Shown piece by piece: positions 1 through 9,134 of a stretch of DNA of 64,000 nucleotides. The DNA lies in assembly GCA_024680055.1 (NCBI GenBank), contig JAILCP010000057.1:29639-93638 (forward strand). The letters run 5' to 3'. The notes beneath the pieces were generated by a model. The model did no database searches. It saw nothing but the letters and a program-made list of their open reading frames with translations, and had not been told where the DNA came from. Both the position numbers and the translations under genes were made by a program. Numbering within the stretch: position 1 is the first letter of the stretch; every line of letters begins with the position of its first letter. This DNA comes from Lachnospiraceae bacterium (GTDB lineage: Bacteria > Bacillota > Clostridia > Lachnospirales > Lachnospiraceae).

Positions 1-1248
1 AATAATATCACCGGCCTGAATTCCTGCCTTTTGCGCTGCACCGGAACTTACCAACTGTTTTACAAATACGCCCTTTGGCATATTGTATACGGAAGAAATG
101 TCATCTGTAACATCCTGTCCGTAAACTCCAAGATATCCCTGTTCTCCTTCCTGAACGGTTTCTCTTGAGATAATTGCCTCAATAATCGGCTGCGCATCAT
201 TGATTGGAATGGCATATCCAATACCTTCTACCTGTGTATCGGAATATTTTGCACTGTTGATACCGATGACTTCACCGGATTCGTTTAAAAGAGCACCGCC
301 ACTGTTTCCAGGGTTAATGGCTGCATCTGTCTGTAATAAGGTACTGGTCATTTCATCAATGGTCACACTTCTGTCTTTGGCGGAAACACATCCTGTGGTT
401 ACGGTCTGTCCATATCCAAGGGCATTTCCGATGGCGATTACTGACTGACCTACCTTTAAGCTGTCGGAATCTCCCATGACAGCTACCTTAATTGTCTTTT
501 GTGTGGATGCTTTCATATCGGATTTCTTCACGCATACAACCGCAAGATCGGATCCTGCATTGGTTCCTTTAATGGTCGCATCCACGCTTTCGCTGTCTGA
601 GAAGGTTACTTTTAATGCTACTGAATCTTCCACCACGTGGTTATTGGTTACCACATAGATGTAAGTCTTGTCTTCACCGATGATAATTCCGGATCCTGCA
701 CTTTCCACTTGCTGTGTCTGGCTTCCAAAGAAGCTTGGTACTTCACTTTCTGCCGTATTGGTAATTGCTACAATGGATGGCATTGCTGCATCCACAATGT
801 CGGATACGTCCTTTGCGCCTTCCAAATCTGCCGCTGTACTGGAAATCTTGTCACTCTTGTAAGTAATCACCGAAGATCCGTCTCCCACTTCGATTCCGGA
901 CACCTTTAAAACACCTACAAACACACCGGATGACACCAGACCAAAGACCAGTGCAATGGCCACCACCTTGGCCATGGTCTTTTGAAATCCTTTTAATTGA
1001 AATCTCTTTTTCTTTGGCATTTCCACGGTTCTATAGGGCTGACCATAGCCGCCTTGGTTACTTTGATTATAATATCCGCTATTTTCCGGTTCACTTCGAT
1101 ACTCAGTTTGTTTTTGATACTCCGGTCCGCTTTGATACCCTGTGGTCTCATTTGGATTTTCCTGTCCCGGTGTTGGGTTTACATAACTATAAGAATATGT
1201 ACTACTGTTTTCCTGTTGGTTCTCGTTATTGTTGTTGTTAGGTTCCAT
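1..1248 (-). CDS. htrA: HtrA/DegP-like membrane-anchored serine protease (3' end cut by window)
   Basis: The reading frame is open from an ATG at 1248 to the window edge (416 codons), with AAGGAGG nine bases upstream. Residues 1-90 form a cytoplasmic tail rich in Asn, Gln, Tyr and Ser. One membrane segment follows at about 92-113, then an extracellular trypsin-like domain. The catalytic triad is visible: His in TNNHVV, Asp in SDLAVV and Ser in GNSGGAL. A PDZ domain starts near residue 375 (GYLGV) and is cut off by the window. Family members degrade or refold misfolded exported proteins under envelope stress. Gene identity is firm; which of several HtrA paralogues it is cannot be said. Confidence 0.93.
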   Translation of the reverse strand, partial: MEPNNNNNENQQENSSTYSYSYVNPTPGQENPNETTGYQSGPEYQKQTEYRSEPENSGYYNQSNQGGYGQPYRTVEMPKKKRFQLKGFQKTMAKVVAIALVFGLVSSGVFVGVLKVSGIEVGDGSSVITYKSDKISSTAADLEGAKDVSDIVDAAMPSIVAITNTAESEVPSFFGSQTQQVESAGSGIIIGEDKTYIYVVTNNHVVEDSVALKVTFSDSESVDATIKGTNAGSDLAVVCVKKSDMKASTQKTIKVAVMGDSDSLKVGQSVIAIGNALGYGQTVTTGCVSAKDRSVTIDEMTSTLLQTDAAINPGNSGGALLNESGEVIGINSAKYSDTQVEGIGYAIPINDAQPIIEAIISRETVQEGEQGYLGVYGQDVTDDISSVYNMPKGVFVKQLVSSGAAQKAGIQAGDII

Positions 1249-1342
1249 AACTTTTTCCTCCTTTATGATTCTTTGCATAGTCTAGTCTCCCAAAGTGAAA
1301 GCTGGGTGAAGTTTAGCAAAAAAACATTTGATATTTTATTTC

Positions 1343-1376
1343 AAAAAAATGGAGCCTATTCCGGCCCCATTTTTTT
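1343..1376. terminator. Bidirectional intrinsic terminator
   Basis: An imperfect 8-bp stem (1349-1356 with 1363-1370, one A-C mismatch) is flanked by a run of A on the left and a run of T on the right, so it can terminate in either direction. The stop codon of the GtrA-like gene lies inside the hairpin, so it most likely ends that minus-strand transcript before htrA. Confidence 0.65.
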
Positions 1377-1808
1377 ATATTCTTTTAACTTTTTTAATGC
1401 TCGCTTCTCACGAATCTCTTTTTTTCTCTTCTCAAGATATCGTTTTCTTGACCAGAAGTTATACAGTGTAACAATTGCTGTTGCTACCAGCTTGGCTGCC
1501 ATATAATGCAACGCAGTATATTTCACAATCGCCCACAGTAACACGGTATTTGCAATTAAACCAATCACACTCAAAATAACAAAAAGAACAAACTCATGTC
1601 GTCTACTGATGTCATCTCTTCGCGTAAAAACGTATCTCATGCTGAATCCATAATTAAAAATCATGGATATGGTAAAAGAGATTATTGCTGATACAAGATA
1701 GTAAATCCCAACTATCTCTGTGAACCAAAACAGTAATCCATAATCAATGAGAAAAGCGATTCCACCAATCACTGAGTGACGAAAAAATTGCTTTATAAAT
1801 CTTACCAT
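1356..1808 (-). CDS. GtrA-like small polytopic membrane protein
   Basis: 150 residues with four predicted membrane helices (about 11-30, 36-55, 74-93 and 98-118). Conserved features are FxxxGxxxFxxDY at the first helix and a basic YVF motif between helices 2 and 3. The C-terminus is strongly basic. This is the GtrA/DPMS-like family, thought to flip or present lipid-linked sugars for glycosylation of surface polymers. It starts 14 bases after the stop of the LCP gene, so the two are probably cotranscribed, which fits a shared role in cell-envelope glycan attachment. The sugar or lipid handled cannot be told. Confidence 0.85.
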   Translation of the reverse strand: MVRFIKQFFRHSVIGGIAFLIDYGLLFWFTEIVGIYYLVSAIISFTISMIFNYGFSMRYVFTRRDDISRRHEFVLFVILSVIGLIANTVLLWAIVKYTALHYMAAKLVATAIVTLYNFWSRKRYLEKRKKEIREKRALKKLKEYKKMGPE

Positions 1809-1822
1809 TCAAAATCCCCGTT

Positions 1823-2938
1823 CTACTGCTGTGTAGTTGTTGTTCCTTCCTCTGTGGTTGTTGCAGATGGAGATGGCGATGGAGTCGGTGCTAAACCTGT
1901 TGTGTAAATAATATTATTACTAATCTCCTGCAACGTTGCAGATGGAGTATATGTTTCGTTTCCAAACAAGAACTGATGTAACTGTTCGGTATTTGTCAAT
2001 AAACTTACCGGAATTACACAGGAACCGGATGCTCCCATGCTCATGGTCTGTTTTTCCTGAGGGTAACCCATGGTATCTCCCATAGAATATTCCATCATAG
2101 ATGTACCCATGGAAAGTAATTCTGTAGAGGTAAAGGATGTTTCAATATCCGGGAACACTTCATCCATTAATTTGGAAAGTGTACCCACACCTGCACTCTT
2201 TACTTTTTCAACCATCTTGGAAATAACTTCCCTCTGACGTTCCGTACGTTTATAGTCATCACCTACACCCTTACGAATTCTGGCATAGGAAAGTGCCTGT
2301 ACACCATCTAAATGGTTGGCTCCTTCTGTTGCCACTCTGGTTGTGGTATAACCGGTTGCAGGTCCAATATCTTTTACGTATTTGTTTACCTGCATTGCTT
2401 CCATGGCTGTCATTTCCACATCGATACCGCCAAGAACATTGATGGCTTTTACCAATGCATACCAATCCACGGAAATATAATCTTCAATATCTAAGTCTAA
2501 GTTCTTATTCAAAATGCTCATCATTCCCACAGCTCCACCGTTGCGTCCGTATGCGGAGTTGATTTTGGAATAAGTTCCCGTATCGGTAACCTGCATGTAG
2601 GTATCACGGTAAATTGATACCAGTTTTACCTCTTTTGTTTCATTATTAATACTTGCAAGAATGATGGAATCTGCATTTCCGGAGTCGTAGTTTCCTACCA
2701 CACGGTTATCAAGACCAAGAAGAACCACATTGGTATATTTACCTAAGCTTTTCATGGTATCATCGTCTAAATCGTTGGTATCCACTGCATCTACATTTTT
2801 GTGATTAATTTTGGTGAATTTCATTGCGAACCAGAATACACCAAGCAAAATCAAAAGAATAAAAATCTCTACGATAAACACAATCAGTTTACGCTTATTC
2901 TTCTGCCTTTTTGTTAAATTCTTTTTATTTCTGGACAT
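1823..2938 (-). CDS. LytR-CpsA-Psr (LCP) family envelope polymer ligase
   Basis: 371 residues from the ATG at 2938, chosen because GGAGG lies 5 bases upstream; an in-frame ATG at 2974 has no such site. A basic cytoplasmic tail and one membrane helix (about 18-40) precede the extracellular LCP domain. That domain shows the family marks VVLLGLDNR, YRDTYM, the arginine-rich YKRTERQR and the RIRKG segment. The C-terminal tail is rich in Thr, Ser and Pro and ends in Gln. LCP enzymes transfer lipid-linked teichoic acid or capsular polymers to peptidoglycan. The gene is followed by the GtrA-like protein, and the envelope-polymer locus at 42-54 kb could provide a substrate. Confidence 0.93.
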   Translation of the reverse strand: MSRNKKNLTKRQKNKRKLIVFIVEIFILLILLGVFWFAMKFTKINHKNVDAVDTNDLDDDTMKSLGKYTNVVLLGLDNRVVGNYDSGNADSIILASINNETKEVKLVSIYRDTYMQVTDTGTYSKINSAYGRNGGAVGMMSILNKNLDLDIEDYISVDWYALVKAINVLGGIDVEMTAMEAMQVNKYVKDIGPATGYTTTRVATEGANHLDGVQALSYARIRKGVGDDYKRTERQREVISKMVEKVKSAGVGTLSKLMDEVFPDIETSFTSTELLSMGTSMMEYSMGDTMGYPQEKQTMSMGASGSCVIPVSLLTNTEQLHQFLFGNETYTPSATLQEISNNIIYTTGLAPTPSPSPSATTTEEGTTTTQQ

Positions 2939-3025
2939 GTTAGCCTCCATACTCATTTCTTTGTGTAAAAACATGACAAGCTATATATTACAATAAAACT
3001 CATCAAATAGCAACGCAAATAAGTA

Positions 3026-4375
3026 TTAGCACATTACATCTGTAATCAAATCTGCTAATTTTTGTGCCTCTTGTTCGATTAGTTTTTGATCTTTTCCTTC
3101 GATCATAACTCGTATCAACGGCTCGGTTCCGGATGGTCTGATCAACACACGGCCTTCTCCTTCAAATTTCTTTTCCAACTCGTCGATTGCACGGGAAATT
3201 GCCTTATATTCCATGAATTTGGATTTTATGGAATTCGGAACCTGTGCATTTACAAGAGCCTGCGGCAATACTTCCATTACAGAGGCCAGTTCAGATAGAG
3301 GCTTCTTTGTTTCCACCATAACATTTAATAAATGAAGAGCAGAAAGTAATCCATCTCCGGTGGTGTTTTCATCCAGGTAAATGGTATGTCCGGACTGTTC
3401 TCCACCAAGATTGTATCCTTTTTCTCGCATACATTCCAAAACATAGCGGTCACCTACAACCGTTCTTTTAACGTTGAGGCCGTTTTCTTTTGCCATAATA
3501 TCAAACCCTAAGTTGCTCATTACGGTTGCAACAATGGTATCGTTCTTTAATCGGCCGTGTTTCTTCATATGTAATCCGCAGATTGCCATAATCTGATCGC
3601 CGTCCACCATATTCCCTTTTTCATCCACTGCCAGCATTCTGTCAGCGTCTCCGTCAAAAGCTATACCAATATTGGCGCCTTCTTCCACAACACGCTTACG
3701 AAGTTCTTCCATATGGGTAGATCCACATTTGTCGTTGATGTTAAAGCCGTCCGGATTGGTATGAATTGCCACAACCTCGGCTCCAAGTCTCTCCAGAGCT
3801 GTGACAGAAGTAACATAGGAAGCTCCCTCCGCACAGTCACATACAATTTTTAACCCCTGAAGCTGTACCGGCACACATTTCATTACAAATCGAATGTAAT
3901 CTTCAATGGCGTCGAATTTGTATTTTACGCTTCCAACCTGATCTCCGATTGGCATGGTTACACCCATCATGTTGGATGATATCAAGTTCTCAATTTCATC
4001 TTCCAAAGCATCCGGTAATTTATAGCCTTCGCGGTTGAAGAACTTAATTCCGTTAAATGCTGCAGGGTTATGAGATGCAGAAATCACCACACCTGCGTCT
4101 GCCTTATACAATCTTGTAAGATATGCCACTGCCGGTGTAGGTATTACACCAACGTAAATACAATTAGCTCCAACAGAACAGATTCCTGCCATCAAGGCAT
4201 TGCTCAGCATTCCTCCGGAAACTCTTGTATCGCAACCAACAATCAATGTAGGACGATGGGCTGTCTCCTTTGTTAAAACACTGGCTCCCGCCTGACCTAA
4301 CTGACTTGCCAGATGAATGGTTAATTCAGATCCTGCAATACCACGCACACCATCTGTTCCAAACAATCTACTCAT
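3026..4375 (-). CDS. glmM: Phosphoglucosamine mutase GlmM
   Basis: 449 residues, full length. It converts glucosamine-6-phosphate to glucosamine-1-phosphate on the way to UDP-GlcNAc. The active-site phosphoserine is Ser101 in ISASHNP. The metal loop is FDGDADR near residue 240, the sugar-binding loop is GGEQSGH, and the phosphate-binding loop near the C-terminus is RPSGTEP. It is the last gene of the cdaA-cdaR-glmM cluster, 18 bases after cdaR. In other Firmicutes GlmM binds and inhibits CdaA, so the cluster couples wall precursor supply to cyclic di-AMP. Confidence 0.97.
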   Translation of the reverse strand: MSRLFGTDGVRGIAGSELTIHLASQLGQAGASVLTKETAHRPTLIVGCDTRVSGGMLSNALMAGICSVGANCIYVGVIPTPAVAYLTRLYKADAGVVISASHNPAAFNGIKFFNREGYKLPDALEDEIENLISSNMMGVTMPIGDQVGSVKYKFDAIEDYIRFVMKCVPVQLQGLKIVCDCAEGASYVTSVTALERLGAEVVAIHTNPDGFNINDKCGSTHMEELRKRVVEEGANIGIAFDGDADRMLAVDEKGNMVDGDQIMAICGLHMKKHGRLKNDTIVATVMSNLGFDIMAKENGLNVKRTVVGDRYVLECMREKGYNLGGEQSGHTIYLDENTTGDGLLSALHLLNVMVETKKPLSELASVMEVLPQALVNAQVPNSIKSKFMEYKAISRAIDELEKKFEGEGRVLIRPSGTEPLIRVMIEGKDQKLIEQEAQKLADLITDVMC

Positions 4376-4393
4376 AATATCTATATACCTCCA

Positions 4394-5653
4394 TTACTCA
4401 TCATCTTCTGACGATGAACTTTTTTTCAGTTTTCCCTTTACCTTGCCTACTTCAAATGTAATACCGGAAATCTCTTTTACCGATGGCTTCAGACTGAAGC
4501 TTCCTTCCTCACAGCCATCAAAATCCAATGTCAAAACAATATCCTCTGCCTTTAAGTCATCCAAATCATCCTTTTTGCCATTTACCGTAACGTCAACGGT
4601 TTTATCGCTGTAGGTTACGCTGTAGTCTGAATCCAGGTTCTTTGTTTTTAACTTGCTGACTTTAATGGAAAATGTCTTTTGTGCACTACTGTCAATTTCA
4701 ATGGTAACAGTTACACTGTTTTGACTGGAATCCACCAACTCCACGCCCTTTGGAAGGTAGGAATCGATTTTAATTGTTTTTTCCACGTCCTCGGTTGCCC
4801 CTGACAAATCAATGGCACTTGACGGAATCGCAATACTATCCACCTCTTCTAAGGCTTTTGTGTCACCTTTTACCGTAACATGCTCCGGCAAAATACTGAT
4901 TTCGCCAATGGAGTATCCTTTTTTCAATGTTCCTTCGTATTCATAAAAAAGCTCAAGGCTCTTTGTTTTCATTATTTTTGCATTGACCGAAACCGTTCCC
5001 GGCTCAATGGTGACATTATTGCTTTCGATTTCATTGTTGTCATCATCATATAAAGTCGGTACCACGGTCTGAGTTCTTGTGGAATACATTCCGTCAAGAT
5101 TCACTGCAGCAGCCACTCTATCAATATTTCCTATCACAGATTCCGGTCCTGAAATTGTCACTGTGGCAGGATCACAGCTTACCTCACCCACTGCATAGCC
5201 TTCCTTTGGCTCTCCTGTGGTTGTGGCGCTGACCGCAAACTGCTTGGTAGCCAGATTTTCAATGGAAACCTGCACATTTGTGGTTTTTACATTGACGGTA
5301 ACCTTGCTGGAATAACGTTCTGCCGTTACCTCCACCGGCACCAGTCCCAGATCCAAATCAATTTTATTCATATCAGCCACTGCGGTAAAATCAGAAGCTG
5401 ACATTCCTTCCACAATGGTTCTTGGTCCGGTTACCGAAAACTTCACTGTATCTGAGTTATTCAACACATCATATACCTTGCCGTTATCTGTGATAATGTT
5501 TTCATTTTCCATTTTGGCCACAGTGGTAAAGGTCTGAGTTGTTTGAGGATTATCAATATTCATAACCACCATCCATAAAATGGTCGCTATAATAACCGAA
5601 GCAAGTTTCAGACCGACATTATTTATCAGACTTCTGAGAATTTTCTTTGCCAT
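4394..5653 (-). CDS. cdaR: YbbR-domain regulator of diadenylate cyclase, CdaR
   Basis: 419 residues. One N-terminal membrane helix (about 17-33) is followed by an extracellular region of about four YbbR repeats of 80-90 residues, each rich in beta-strand with VxVxG patterns. The acidic tail ends in SSSEDDE. In Firmicutes, CdaR modulates the diadenylate cyclase CdaA from outside the membrane. The start overlaps the cdaA end by 35 bases, with GGAGG ten bases upstream of the ATG, so the two are probably translationally coupled. Confidence 0.93.
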   Translation of the reverse strand: MAKKILRSLINNVGLKLASVIIATILWMVVMNIDNPQTTQTFTTVAKMENENIITDNGKVYDVLNNSDTVKFSVTGPRTIVEGMSASDFTAVADMNKIDLDLGLVPVEVTAERYSSKVTVNVKTTNVQVSIENLATKQFAVSATTTGEPKEGYAVGEVSCDPATVTISGPESVIGNIDRVAAAVNLDGMYSTRTQTVVPTLYDDDNNEIESNNVTIEPGTVSVNAKIMKTKSLELFYEYEGTLKKGYSIGEISILPEHVTVKGDTKALEEVDSIAIPSSAIDLSGATEDVEKTIKIDSYLPKGVELVDSSQNSVTVTIEIDSSAQKTFSIKVSKLKTKNLDSDYSVTYSDKTVDVTVNGKKDDLDDLKAEDIVLTLDFDGCEEGSFSLKPSVKEISGITFEVGKVKGKLKKSSSSEDDE

Positions 5654-6515
5654 GATCTTTCATCCTCCTCTTCAGTTTTTCAAATTTTCCGTTCTCTTCA
5701 AACCGTTTCTGGTTCGCTTCCAAACGCTCCTGTAATCTCTCCGGAGTAAGGTCTCGTTCCAGCTTACCCTGCTCTGCTACGGAAACTTTTCCTGTTTCTT
5801 CCGATACAACGATGGTTAAAGAGTCATTTACCTCACTTACGCCAACCGCTGCTCTGTGTCTTGTACCAAGTGCTTTACTCAATTCCAGGTTATCGGAAAG
5901 CGGTAGATAACAGGTTGCGGAAACAATTTTATTTCCACGCACAATAACCGCTCCATCATGCAGCGGTGTGTTATGTTCAAATATATTAATAATTAACTGA
6001 TTGGATACCAACGCATCCAAAGCAATTCCTGTTCTTTCAAATTCACGCAGTACAATGTCTTTTTCAATTACAATCAATGCACCGGTCTTTACGCTTCCCA
6101 TTTCAAAACAAGCTTTTACCAGTTCTGAAATTGTTCTGTCCGAATACCGCTCAGCAAGATTCTTTTGAGAATCCATAAAAGTCAATCCCGACAAAAACTT
6201 CTTCTGTCCAAGAGATTCCAATGCCTTTCTGAGTTCCGGCTGGAAAATAATAACCAATGCAATAATTCCAACATTTAACGTTTTCTCTGCCAACCATAAG
6301 ATGGTATTCATCTGGAAAATAGCCGCAATGAGAATAAAGCCAAGGATTACAAGAATTCCCTTAAACAATACCCATGCTCGTGTATTTTTTATCCAAATCA
6401 TAATATGATATACCAAAACGGTAATAATTACGATTTCCACAATATCTGTTATGCGTATATCCGGCAGATGCACCCAAAACAGGTATTTATTAACAAAAGT
6501 TTCTAACCCTTGCAT
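5619..6515 (-). CDS. cdaA: Diadenylate cyclase CdaA (cyclic di-AMP synthase)
   Basis: 298 residues. Three membrane helices (about 27-45, 50-68 and 72-92) are followed by a cytoplasmic DAC domain. The two signature motifs are intact: DGA at 187-189 (LHDGAVIV) and RHR at 219-221 (GTRHRAAVG), which bind ATP and metal. It joins two ATP molecules into cyclic di-AMP, a signal for potassium, osmolyte and wall homeostasis. The C-terminal 50 residues are basic and charged. An AAAGGAG site precedes the ATG. It is followed by cdaR and glmM as in Bacillus and Clostridia. Confidence 0.97.
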   Translation of the reverse strand: MQGLETFVNKYLFWVHLPDIRITDIVEIVIITVLVYHIMIWIKNTRAWVLFKGILVILGFILIAAIFQMNTILWLAEKTLNVGIIALVIIFQPELRKALESLGQKKFLSGLTFMDSQKNLAERYSDRTISELVKACFEMGSVKTGALIVIEKDIVLREFERTGIALDALVSNQLIINIFEHNTPLHDGAVIVRGNKIVSATCYLPLSDNLELSKALGTRHRAAVGVSEVNDSLTIVVSEETGKVSVAEQGKLERDLTPERLQERLEANQKRFEENGKFEKLKRRMKDHGKENSQKSDK

Positions 6516-6548
6516 ACCAAAGCTCCTTTCCTAGAGTATTTTCCTTTA

Positions 6549-7589
6549 TTATTTTAAGATATCCGGATCGATATCCAATTCTTTCGCAATTTGCTCTTTT
6601 AATTCTTCTTCTTTTTGTTCTGCTTCTTTTTCTTTTTTCTCCATACGGTCTTTTTTATCCGTCTTTTCGGCCCCGTAAGTGGTTACTTTCTTTTCTTTGG
6701 CACGAACAGTAACCTTTGGCACTGCCTTTACATAATAGTAATAATAGTCATCTTCAAACTGTACGTTTTCCACACGACTGTAATCCAGGTGAAACAACAT
6801 GAACTCCAGCACGATGCCAAGTCCCACAGCAATCAAACTTCCCACAATGATACCAATACTTCCTGCCGCACTTCCTGTTAAAAGTTTTCCCATAAGTATT
6901 ACAATTCCCTGAAGCACACTTCCCACGTAAATGGCTGTACGCCATGCATTGTCAATACTCTTTCTTCGAATGGTGTACACCACAATGATTGTGAGGGCAA
7001 AAGCAGCCAGCACAATCCACATCTCACTGTTTCCAATGGATTGTTGCAGTGCCACAGAAAGCTTTGACACAGAATCATACTCTCCGGCGTTTAAAAATAA
7101 CGCTTCGTTAGTTTTTACGCCCTTTAAGAAATAAAAAATCACTGTACCGATCAAAACAGCCAATCCGGTTCCCACAGTTCCTGTGAGTCCCACCGCCACC
7201 GACGCAATATAAGGTATTTTCAATACCCACAAAATCGGTGTAAGTACCATAATATAGCTCTTTTTCGGTGCAAAGCGAAAATAAATCAGATAGGCCAAAA
7301 GAAATAAACTGGCGGCAACCGCCGTTACTTCAATGCCCAACCCGTATAAATTTCCTAAAACATAAAGGGATAAAATAAAAGCTCCAAATCCCATGGGAAT
7401 TACTGCAGAAATCATTGCCAGTACTATGGGAACAAAAATGATATGAATCTTAGACAGGTAACCTATATTGAAATATACCATCAAGTATGCCATCAACATC
7501 ATAATAAACTTGGTTCCTGCCAATACATACGGCTCATTTTTCTCGATGAAATTCAATATGGATGTTTTGATTTCTATTAATCTATTCAT
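6549..7589 (-). CDS. Unrecognised polytopic membrane protein with charged C-terminal tail
   Basis: 346 residues that I do not recognise. About nine or ten hydrophobic segments fill residues 20-270. The last 70 residues are soluble: a YYYYYVK stretch, then a Lys/Glu-rich helix likely to form a coiled coil, ending in DIDPDILK. The first 8 bases overlap the end of the preceding membrane-protein gene, and cdaA begins 33 bases after the stop, so it is probably cotranscribed with the cyclic di-AMP genes. A transporter or envelope assembly role is possible but not shown by any motif. Confidence 0.75.
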   Translation of the reverse strand: MNRLIEIKTSILNFIEKNEPYVLAGTKFIMMLMAYLMVYFNIGYLSKIHIIFVPIVLAMISAVIPMGFGAFILSLYVLGNLYGLGIEVTAVAASLFLLAYLIYFRFAPKKSYIMVLTPILWVLKIPYIASVAVGLTGTVGTGLAVLIGTVIFYFLKGVKTNEALFLNAGEYDSVSKLSVALQQSIGNSEMWIVLAAFALTIIVVYTIRRKSIDNAWRTAIYVGSVLQGIVILMGKLLTGSAAGSIGIIVGSLIAVGLGIVLEFMLFHLDYSRVENVQFEDDYYYYYVKAVPKVTVRAKEKKVTTYGAEKTDKKDRMEKKEKEAEQKEEELKEQIAKELDIDPDILK

Positions 7590-7965
7590 ACATACTCTCC
7601 AACCGTTTCAATGCTCTCTCATATACCTTTCGCATTTTTTCTCTTTTCTTATAAGTGATGCATGCAATCAAATAGGTGCATCCCATATAAAGAAACATAA
7701 AAAACAAATAAATTGCGGCCAGTAATAAAAGCAACTTCTCCACGTTGAGAGATGCCAGTTTATCCAGCATAGAATCTCCACAAGCGCACATCAATAGGCC
7801 TATTATTATGCAATAGGCAATTGTTCCGGTAAAAAGACTCTTAATCATCTGCACGCTTACGTAATCTTTCTTATAATATTCACCTGTTGCAATGGCTTGC
7901 CGTCCACCGTGTTCTTCGTAGATGGCCATCTTCGTCATTAGCCGCACTCTGTTTTCGTTAACCAT
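7582..7965 (-). CDS. Unrecognised small membrane protein
   Basis: 127 residues with AAGGAG five bases before the ATG. A soluble N-terminal segment of about 43 residues, containing YEEHGGRQAIATGEYYKKDY, is followed by a helix at about 45-63 and a second, long hydrophobic stretch at 78-105. The tail is basic and ends in KRLESMYE. The product may pair with the larger membrane protein it overlaps by 8 bases. No enzymatic motif is visible. The gene starts just downstream of a good terminator, so it may head the transcript running into cdaA. Confidence 0.72.
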   Translation of the reverse strand: MVNENRVRLMTKMAIYEEHGGRQAIATGEYYKKDYVSVQMIKSLFTGTIAYCIIIGLLMCACGDSMLDKLASLNVEKLLLLLAAIYLFFMFLYMGCTYLIACITYKKREKMRKVYERALKRLESMYE

Positions 7966-7975
7966 ATGTACTCCT

Positions 7976-8005
7976 TAAAGAAAAGCCACCCGTTACCGGG
8001 TAGCT
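7976..8005 (-). terminator. Intrinsic terminator after yvyF
   Basis: On the minus strand a 9-bp stem (7997-8005 with 7984-7992, one G-U pair) closes on a GTAA loop and is followed by TTTTCTTT. It ends the transcript leaving yvyF at 8019 and separates the recD2-comF-yvyF group from the membrane-protein/cda group. Confidence 0.85.
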
Positions 8006-8018
8006 TTGCTTCTCTTCT

Positions 8019-8426
8019 TTACAGCTTATCCAGGAAACGCATTCTGTCTCTTGTATCACGTTCTTGTTTCACCGGTGCAGCCTTTGGTTTCTTAATAGCG
8101 CTACCAAGATTGTTAGCCATATTTGCTGTACAGGCAGCACAATATCTTCCTGTCTTAATTGGAGCACCACAACTCTCACATTCAATGTTAATTGGTGAAT
8201 CATCGGAAATCACAAGTCTTTCCTCTCTGATCCACTGCTTGATCTGTTTCGGGTCAACTTCGTTTGCTTCTGCAATCTGATTAATTGTTGCTCCACCATT
8301 GTCACGAATATATTGTTTAACTTCAGCAAATTTCTCTTCTAATTTCTTTTGACATGCAGGACAAATTGGTCTTCCACTTAAATAGTTGAACAATCTTCCA
8401 CAATCTTTACAATTTCTAACTTCCAT
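8019..8426 (-). CDS. yvyF: YvyF-like flagellar-operon zinc-ribbon/HTH protein
   Basis: 135 residues. The N-terminus has a paired-cysteine ribbon (CKDCGRLF, then CPAC). Residues 35-75 form a MerR-like helix-turn-helix (TINQIAEANEVDPKQIKQWI). A second ribbon follows (CESCG, then CAAC). This layout matches the flagellar operon protein family (YvyF of Bacillus), usually found beside comF and the flagellar late genes. Here it sits 12 bases after comF and 3.5 kb from flgG/flgF. A role in flagellar regulation is inferred from family context only. A strong AGGAGG precedes the ATG. Confidence 0.85.
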   Translation of the reverse strand: MEVRNCKDCGRLFNYLSGRPICPACQKKLEEKFAEVKQYIRDNGGATINQIAEANEVDPKQIKQWIREERLVISDDSPINIECESCGAPIKTGRYCAACTANMANNLGSAIKKPKAAPVKQERDTRDRMRFLDKL

Positions 8427-8438
8427 GAAAAATACCTC

Positions 8439-9134
8439 CTAAAAGCCTCTTCCTATACAAGCTGTCAAACAGTATACCTTGCTTACTCCCTCCTGTTTCA
8501 GCGCCCTAGATGCAGCGTCCATTGTTGTGCCTGTGGTATAAATATCGTCGACAAGCAAAATCTCTTTTAATTGTACCGCATTTTTCTTCACATGAAAAGC
8601 ATTTTCCACATTATTTTTACGTTCCAATTGGTTCAGCTCTTTTTGAGGTCTGGTTCTTTTACCTCTTATTAGATAGTCCGGGTACACCAAAATGTTGCAT
8701 TCTTTTCCAATTATTTTTGCAATTATTTCTGCCTGATTATATCCTCTTTGTTTTTCTCTCTCTTTATGTAGGGGAATTGGCACAATTCCGTCCACCCCAA
8801 GAGCTTGAATAAAACGCTTCATATCTTTTACAATTTCGGTTGCAAAAAAAGCACCGCAGTCCCTATTATGTCCGTATTTCAATCCATACATCAGCTTTTT
8901 TGCCCGCTCTTCATACAAAAAAACGCTGCGATGAAACTCAAATTCATGTTTTGTATGGCTGCAGTCGTAACAGATTTCCATTTCTTCATCTTCCAGCTGT
9001 TTTCCGCAAACAATGCACATTGGTTCTTTGATTTTCATCAGCCTCTTTTTACACCTTGGGCAGATATAGGTTTTTCCCGGAATGATGGCGCCGCATGCCA
9101 CACACTTTGGCGGATATAACAGCTCTTTAATCAT
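8439..9134 (-). CDS. comF: ComF-family phosphoribosyltransferase-like protein
   Basis: 231 residues from the ATG at 9134; the frame stays open upstream but runs inside recD2, and GGGAG lies 7 bases before this ATG. Two N-terminal zinc-binding pairs (CVACG with CPRC, and CIVCG with CYDC) precede a phosphoribosyltransferase fold carrying the PRPP loop VDDIYTTGTT. ComF takes part in DNA uptake during competence, probably in the cytoplasmic handling of incoming single strands. The start overlaps the end of recD2 by 8 bases, and yvyF follows. No other competence gene is visible. Confidence 0.9.
   Translation of the reverse strand: MIKELLYPPKCVACGAIIPGKTYICPRCKKRLMKIKEPMCIVCGKQLEDEEMEICYDCSHTKHEFEFHRSVFLYEERAKKLMYGLKYGHNRDCGAFFATEIVKDMKRFIQALGVDGIVPIPLHKEREKQRGYNQAEIIAKIIGKECNILVYPDYLIRGKRTRPQKELNQLERKNNVENAFHVKKNAVQLKEILLVDDIYTTGTTMDAASRALKQEGVSKVYCLTACIGRGF

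Noticed and set aside
997..1506. Plus-strand 169-residue frame
   Set aside because: It lies antisense to htrA and the GtrA-like gene, has no ribosome binding site, and its composition reflects the opposite strand.
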